Below are positions 59,007-64,000 of a stretch of 64,000 nt of DNA, piece by piece. Below the pieces are notes generated by a model that saw only the letters and a program-made list of their open reading frames with translations, ran no database searches and was not told where the DNA came from. How positions within the stretch are numbered: position 1 is the first letter of the stretch; the number at the start of each line of letters is the position of its first letter. This stretch comes from DASUNP01 sp963728545. Lineage in GTDB: Bacteria > Acidobacteriota > Blastocatellia > UBA7656. The stretch lies in the NCBI GenBank assembly GCA_963728545.1, contig CAVSKO010000003.1, positions 124,001-188,000 on the forward strand, in the 5' to 3' direction. The position numbers and the translations under genes are program-made.

Positions 59007-62000
59007 CCCCTGAAAGATGGCAAAAGATAAAGCGGATTCTTGATTCGGCGCTGGACCTGGGCACTGCCGAGCGCGCGGCTTTCCTCGACCATGAGTGTAA
59101 AGGCGATCTCTCGTTGCGCGAAGAAGTCGAATCGCTCATCGCCTCGCACAAGGAAGCGGGTAGTGTCTTTGATTCGCCTCCTATCGAGGCCGCCGCGAGC
59201 CTGCTTGCAGACGAGCAGGCCGACCTTGCGGGTCGTCAGATCGGGCATTACAAAGTAGTCTCTCAGATTGGCAAAGGCGGCATGGGCGTGGTCTATCTGG
59301 CCCAGGACAAGAGGCTCGGCCGCAAGGTGGCTCTCAAGATTTTGCCCTCGTACTTTACGAGAAACCAGCAGCGCGTCCGGCGGTTCGAACAAGAGGCGCG
59401 AGCGGCGTCGGCGCTTAATCATCCGAATATTCTGATGATCTTCGACATTGGCCTGGTCGAAACGATTCCATTCATCGCAACTGAATTCATCGAAGGCGAG
59501 ACGTTGCGCTCGCGCCTGATGCGCGGCAGCCTGGCAACCACTGAGGCCCTGGAGTTGAGCATACAGGTGGCGAGCGCGCTTGCGGCTGCGCACGCCGCAG
59601 GGATAGTTCATCGCGACATCAAGCCTGAAAACATAATGCTGCGCCCCGATGGTTACGTGAAGGTGCTCGACTTCGGGCTGGCGAAGCTTACAGAGCAACA
59701 AGCACGCGCAACTAATACGACGGCTCCCACAATCGGCCAGATAGACACGGCGCCGGGCACGGTCGTAGGGACGGCATATTATTTATCCCCCGAGCAGGCG
59801 CGCGGGCTTGAGGTAGACTCGCGCGCAGACATATTCAGCCTCGGCGTTGTCATCTACGAAATGGTAGCGGGCCATCCCCCGTTTGAGGGCGAGACAACCA
59901 GCGATGTGATCGCGGCGATATTGAAAGAAGAGCCGCGCGGGCTCTCCGAAGAAGCGACGGACGCGCCCGCCGAGTTACAGCAGATCGTCACAAAAGCTCT
60001 GCGCAAGAATAAAGAAGAACGCTATCAAACTGCCAGGCAATTGCTCGACGACCTTGCCCGGTTGAAGAGAGAGATTGAAATCGATGCGCGCATAAAAAGC
60101 CGCTCAAGCGGCGAGGCCTCGCTCGCAACCAATGCAATTGTGGCGAGAGAAACCGAGAGCATCGAAAAGACCGTAAAGCGCGTGCTGTCCCGGCGAGCCA
60201 CGCTCGTCGCACTCGGAGCCGTAGTTTTAGTCGTTGCCGTATTTTTTTACTGGCGGAGCTTGAACGTAAAACATGCGAGAGAACAGCTCCCTCGAATCGA
60301 AGAACTGTCGCAGTCAGGTGACTATTTTCAAGCTTATGAACTTGCGGCCGGCGTCCGCGACTATCTGCCTGATGATCCGACGCTGGCGCGGCTGATGCCT
60401 GCTATCACGGACGATTTGTCTGTGGAGACGGAGCCTGCCGGCGCGAGCGTTTACCTCAAGCGTTTTTCCCCGGATGAGTCGGGCAGCTTTCCCTCGCGCC
60501 AGTTCGTGGGAACGACTCCGTTCACTCATCAACAGATAGCTCGCGGCTCGTATGTCATCTACATCGAGAAGCCGGGGTTTGCGAGCATCGAGCAGACCAT
60601 ATCGGGGATGCCTCTGCGTTACGGGGGCCGCATAACTTCGACCCCTCCTGCGATCAGCATTAAAGCAACCCTCATGGAAGCGGCGCGCGTCCCTGACCGC
60701 ATGGTCTATGTGCCCGGAGGCAATTACAGGCTCGTTAGCTGGGACCGGCCCACCGAAGAACGCGTCCGCCTCGACTCTTATTTTATAGACAGGTTCGAGG
60801 TCTCTAACCAGGAGTTCAAAGAATTCATCAACGCGGGCGGCTACATCAAAAAGCAGTTCTGGAAATATCCTTTCGTTAAGGACGGCAAGACGCTTGGATG
60901 GGAAGAGGCGATAAAAGAGTTCAAAGACCGGACGGGGCTGCCGGGGCCTAGAGGCTGGTCGAGCCAGAGCTACACGGAGGGAAAACAAGACTATCCTGTT
61001 ACGGACATCTGCTGGTATGAAGCGGCGGCCTACGCCGAGTTTCGCGGCAAACGGCTCCCGACCGTCTTTCAATGGGAGAAGGCTGCGCGCGACGGCAAAA
61101 CGTCTTTTACGGGGCTGGTCATGCCATGGGGCGTATTGAGCGAGACGACTGCTCACCGCGCTAACTTTAAGGGCGGCGGGCCTGCGCAGGTCGCGAGCTT
61201 TGAGTTCGGGATGAGTCCGTACGGGGCTTTGAATATGGCGGGCAACGTGGCGGAATGGTGCCTGAACCAGACGGCGGTGGGCAACATTGCCAGCGGCGGG
61301 TCGTGGGATGACTTCTATTATTCGTTCGGCTATCACGGCAACTTTCCCAGCTTTTACAGCTCAGGAAAGCTTGGCTTCCGGTGCGCGCTCAATGCAGAGG
61401 GGACAAGCGACGACCAGGGGGACTGGCCGATCATCGCAGCGCGCGCGATTCCCCGCTACGATCCGGTGGGCGAGGCGAGCTACAAAAAGCTTCTCGCGTA
61501 TTACGATTATAAAAAGACGGGCCTCGATGCCGAGGTAGTCGAGGTCAAAGAAACCGACGAGTGGCGGCTTGAAAAGATCACCTTCAACAGCACGGCAGAT
61601 GACAAGGCGATAGCCTATCTCTACCTGCCAAAGAATTATCCTGCGCCTTTCCAGGTAATACACTGCGTCCCGCCGAGCGGGGTCGAGGCGCGCGCCTACA
61701 CGCTGACACAATTCATAGAGAGGGAGCTAAGGCCATTTATCAAATCGGGCAGGGCCGTCCTGGGCGTCGCGCTCAAGGGTTATCAGGAGCGCGAATGGCC
61801 CGCAAATTATAACCAGCCGTCTCCGAACGACGTGGAATTCCGCGACCAGATAGTCAACTGGATAACGGACCTGCGCCACGGGCTCGATTACCTGGAGACG
61901 AGGCCCGACATCAATGCGAGCCGAATCATCTACATGACGATGAGCCCGGGCGGCTTCAAGCTGATGCTGCCCGCAATCAACTCGCGCTACCGCTCAGTTT

Positions 62001-62281
62001 TCATGACGGGGGCGAGCATTGAGCCGGACGCCGCGCGGCGGATACCGGAAGCAAATCCGATAAATTTTGTTTCGCGCATGCGAGCGCCAAAGCTGATAAT
62101 GCACGGGCGATATGACGAGGTCGACGCTTTAAGGACAGAGGCCGAGCCGCTATTCAACCTGTTCGGCGGGCCTAAACAGTTAGTTCTCTTCGAAGGCGGA
62201 CACATTCCCGACCGCGAGATATTCGTGCCAACTTTTATCCAGTGGCTCGACAAAACGCTTGGGCCGGTCAAATCATTCTAA
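59003..62281 (+). CDS. Ser/Thr kinase-PEGA-FGE-hydrolase fusion protein
   Basis: A 1092-residue four-domain protein. Leader MTPERWQKIKRILDSALDL is typical for this group. Kinase domain about 83-350: IGKGGMGVVYLAQ, K112, HRDIKPENIML, DFGLAKL, GTAYYLSPEQARG. Transmembrane helix about 395-415 (ATLVALGAVVLVVAVFFYW). PEGA domain about 460-535 (VETEPAGASVYLK...GSYVIYIEKPGF). FGE-sulfatase/SUMF1-like domain about 560-800 (YVPGGNYRLVSWDRPTEERVRLDSYFIDRFEVSNQEF, GNVAEWCLNQ, GGSWDD, GFRCALN). C-terminal alpha/beta-hydrolase from about 830 with MTMSPGG in place of GxSxG and a HIPDRE histidine. Start ATG 59003 overlaps the sigma TGA. The combined receptor and enzyme plan is unusual. Confidence 0.92.
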   Translation: MTPERWQKIKRILDSALDLGTAERAAFLDHECKGDLSLREEVESLIASHKEAGSVFDSPPIEAAASLLADEQADLAGRQIGHYKVVSQIGKGGMGVVYLAQDKRLGRKVALKILPSYFTRNQQRVRRFEQEARAASALNHPNILMIFDIGLVETIPFIATEFIEGETLRSRLMRGSLATTEALELSIQVASALAAAHAAGIVHRDIKPENIMLRPDGYVKVLDFGLAKLTEQQARATNTTAPTIGQIDTAPGTVVGTAYYLSPEQARGLEVDSRADIFSLGVVIYEMVAGHPPFEGETTSDVIAAILKEEPRGLSEEATDAPAELQQIVTKALRKNKEERYQTARQLLDDLARLKREIEIDARIKSRSSGEASLATNAIVARETESIEKTVKRVLSRRATLVALGAVVLVVAVFFYWRSLNVKHAREQLPRIEELSQSGDYFQAYELAAGVRDYLPDDPTLARLMPAITDDLSVETEPAGASVYLKRFSPDESGSFPSRQFVGTTPFTHQQIARGSYVIYIEKPGFASIEQTISGMPLRYGGRITSTPPAISIKATLMEAARVPDRMVYVPGGNYRLVSWDRPTEERVRLDSYFIDRFEVSNQEFKEFINAGGYIKKQFWKYPFVKDGKTLGWEEAIKEFKDRTGLPGPRGWSSQSYTEGKQDYPVTDICWYEAAAYAEFRGKRLPTVFQWEKAARDGKTSFTGLVMPWGVLSETTAHRANFKGGGPAQVASFEFGMSPYGALNMAGNVAEWCLNQTAVGNIASGGSWDDFYYSFGYHGNFPSFYSSGKLGFRCALNAEGTSDDQGDWPIIAARAIPRYDPVGEASYKKLLAYYDYKKTGLDAEVVEVKETDEWRLEKITFNSTADDKAIAYLYLPKNYPAPFQVIHCVPPSGVEARAYTLTQFIERELRPFIKSGRAVLGVALKGYQEREWPANYNQPSPNDVEFRDQIVNWITDLRHGLDYLETRPDINASRIIYMTMSPGGFKLMLPAINSRYRSVFMTGASIEPDAARRIPEANPINFVSRMRAPKLIMHGRYDEVDALRTEAEPLFNLFGGPKQLVLFEGGHIPDREIFVPTFIQWLDKTLGPVKSF

Positions 62282-62390
62282 GTCGTGAGTATAGGCGCTT
62301 GTTTTTATCTCAGGACTGGTCTTGTGATACCCATTTAGTTTATCCTTGAAACCTCAATTTTCATCAGGTCAATAAAATCTGGAGGGAAAG

Positions 62391-64000
62391 ATGCGTAAAC
62401 ACCTGCTCTGCCGGTCGTGGTGTATGGTGCTATGTTCGATTTTCACTTTGAGCCTCTTTGTCCAGGCGCGAGCCGGGCAGCGCGCGGACGGAAATTCCGT
62501 AGATGTCAAATCATTTGACCGCCTCGAATGGCGCTCTATCGGGCCTGCAAACATGGGGGGCCGCACGTCGGATGTCGAAGCCGTAGCGGGAAACCCCGCG
62601 CTCGTTTATGTGGGCACGGCTTCGGGCGGCGTGTGGAAGACGACCAACGGCGGGACTACATGGACCCCGATATTTGAGCGTCAGAACACCATCTCTGTCG
62701 GCGATATGGCCGTCGATCCCACGAACTCGGATGTGATCTGGGTCGGCACGGGCGAGTCGAACGTGCGAAACAGCGTCTCGTTCGGCGACGGCGTCTACAA
62801 GTCTAACGACGGCGGAAAGACCTGGCAGCACCTTGGTCTCAAGGACACGCAGCGAATCTCACGCATAGTAATCAATCCGCTCAACACGGACATCGTCTAC
62901 GTAGGCGCGCTCGGCCACGCCTTCGGGCCGAACGAAGAGCGCGGCGTCTTTATGACCACCGACGGCGGAAAGACCTGGGCCAAGACTCTATACACCGACA
63001 CGGAGCACGGCGTTGCGGATATGGACATCGATCCTACGAACCCGAATATCGTCTACGCCGCGATGTGGCATTTCGAGCGCAAGCCCTGGACTTTTCGCAG
63101 CGGCAGCGAAAAAGGCGGCGTCTATAAATCGATAGACGGCGGGCGAACATGGAACAAGCTGACGAACGGGTTGCCGAAGCTTTTGGGCCGCATAGGCGTC
63201 AAGGTCGCGCCCAGCAATCCCAACGTCGTTTACGCAATCGTGGAATCAAAAGAAGGAACGCTTTATCGCTCGGACGACCGGGGCGAAACTTTCAAGCAAG
63301 TCTCAAAGCAAAACAACATCGTCAGTCGCGGGTTTTATTACACGGACCTGCGCGTTGACCCGACGAACGAGAACCGCGTTTATGCGGTCGCCTCGACGCT
63401 CTTTGTCTCAATCAACGGGGGCCGCACGTTTCGCTCGATCACGGGCAGAACGCATATCGATTATCACTCGCTGTGGATCGATCCGAAAAATCCAAAGCGG
63501 ATGTGGCAGAGCCAGGATGGCGGCATCGCAGTCTCTTACGACCAGGGCGAAACCTGGGAATACATCAACAATATTCCCGTAGGCCAGTTCTACCAGATAT
63601 ACGCTGACAACCGGGTCCCATTCTATTACGTGATGGGCGGGCTTCAAGACAACGGGAGCTGGAGCGGGCCGAGCCGCACGCGCGAGCCTGCCGGGATACT
63701 GAACGACGACTGGCGGATGATCAGCTTCGGCGACGGCTTTTACATGGTCAATCACGCGGACGACCCTGAGCTTTATCTGAGCGAATCGCAATCTGGCGGG
63801 ATCGTGCGCACAGATTTTCGCAACCGCGAGCAGCAAGAGGTAGCCCCCAACGCATCAGACTCGGGCGGGCCTGCTAAAGATCAAAAATTTCGCTTCAACT
63901 GGAACTCGCCGATTATCGTCTCGCCGCACGATAAGAACACCGTCTACTTCGGCGCGAACATCGTCTTCAAGTCTACGGATTTTGGGAAGAGCTGGAGTAA
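62391..64000 (+). CDS. Secreted BNR/VPS10-like propeller protein, 3' end outside window
   Basis: The first 536 residues of a large exported protein: signal peptide (LCRSWCMVLCSIFTLSLFVQARA), then propeller blades such as ASGGVWKTTNGGTTWTPIF, DGVYKSNDGGKTWQHLG, GVFMTTDGGKTW, GGVYKSIDGGRTWNKL and LYRSDDRGETFKQV. Proteins of this type reach about 1000 residues and are frequent in Acidobacteriota. It follows the kinase fusion by 110 bases, with its own GGAGGG ribosome site 5 bases before ATG 62391, so may belong to the same regulon. Distantly like the 19182-21968 gene. Confidence 0.88.
   Translation, partial: MRKHLLCRSWCMVLCSIFTLSLFVQARAGQRADGNSVDVKSFDRLEWRSIGPANMGGRTSDVEAVAGNPALVYVGTASGGVWKTTNGGTTWTPIFERQNTISVGDMAVDPTNSDVIWVGTGESNVRNSVSFGDGVYKSNDGGKTWQHLGLKDTQRISRIVINPLNTDIVYVGALGHAFGPNEERGVFMTTDGGKTWAKTLYTDTEHGVADMDIDPTNPNIVYAAMWHFERKPWTFRSGSEKGGVYKSIDGGRTWNKLTNGLPKLLGRIGVKVAPSNPNVVYAIVESKEGTLYRSDDRGETFKQVSKQNNIVSRGFYYTDLRVDPTNENRVYAVASTLFVSINGGRTFRSITGRTHIDYHSLWIDPKNPKRMWQSQDGGIAVSYDQGETWEYINNIPVGQFYQIYADNRVPFYYVMGGLQDNGSWSGPSRTREPAGILNDDWRMISFGDGFYMVNHADDPELYLSESQSGGIVRTDFRNREQQEVAPNASDSGGPAKDQKFRFNWNSPIIVSPHDKNTVYFGANIVFKSTDFGKSWS

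Noticed and set aside
60314..61336. 340-residue minus-strand ORF
   Set aside because: Shadow of the kinase fusion gene, no motif.

Overview
The window is dense, GC-rich chromosomal DNA (about 45 protein genes in 64 kb) with many secreted beta-propeller proteins, two large membrane Ser/Thr kinases (one paired with an ECF sigma factor), a DUF1844 protein and very many short dispersed palindromes. This mix suggests an Acidobacteriota-like soil bacterium, perhaps class Blastocatellia. That placement is inference from gene content; there is no rRNA or tRNA gene here to confirm it. No CRISPR array, complete insertion sequence or prophage is visible.

Layout. 1-7.1 kb: 5' part of recQ, a two-subunit M16 protease operon, and a coupled FAD oxidoreductase/membrane protein pair. 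7.2-14.4 kb: a polyamine-linked cluster of unknown purpose (speD, double-DUF4178, tiny membrane protein, DUF350, zinc-ribbon HEAYH protein, membrane spermidine-synthase-like protein, triple-repeat secreted protein), interrupted by a small TIR/TSD element. 14.5-23.3 kb: M15-like peptidase, secreted RidA, kinase-TPR, BNR propeller, alkyl-sulfatase-like hydrolase. 23.3-30.6 kb: form II (AYRGAGR) CO-dehydrogenase-type operon coxS-L-M-G with coxM frameshifted, CstA, MazG. 30.7-42 kb: frameshifted DUF1844 gene, PhnP-like hydrolase, RibF, YVTN and LVIVD propellers, SDR, ceramidase-like protein, NAD-kinase-like protein, subtilisin-like protease; a second TIR/TSD element sits exactly between two convergent stop codons. 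42.5-45.1 kb: a small PLDc_N protein and a phage-tail-like beta-helix protein. 45.15-52.3 kb: a complete-looking arginine operon argR-argG-(P-loop protein)-argC-argD-argF'-argB behind a strong promoter whose -10 lies in an ArgR-like palindrome. 52.4-58.2 kb: a heme-motif/BACON protein, a candidate defence gene (Mrr-like nuclease-STAND NTPase-TPR) and a ScyD/E-like propeller. 58.4-64 kb: ECF sigma factor coupled to a kinase-PEGA-FGE-hydrolase fusion, then a truncated BNR protein.

How genes work together. The arg operon would turn acyl-glutamate into citrulline and argininosuccinate through acylated intermediates, because its carbamoyltransferase is of the acetyl/succinyl-ornithine type; a conserved-looking P-loop protein of unknown role is embedded in it. 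SpeD and the SpeE-like enzyme supply aminopropyl chemistry at the membrane beside DUF4178/DUF350 proteins. The cox genes would form a molybdenum hydroxylase.

Repeats. At least a dozen intergenic palindromes of several families lie directly against stop codons. Some are read into proteins: the last residues of MazG and of the P-loop protein, and the N-terminus of the ceramidase-like protein. One roughly 30-bp module occurs inside two otherwise different repeat families. Best leads for new biology: the nuclease-STAND-TPR gene, the P-loop protein of the arg operon, the SpeD/DUF4178/DUF350 cluster, the two MITE-like elements and the mosaic repeats.
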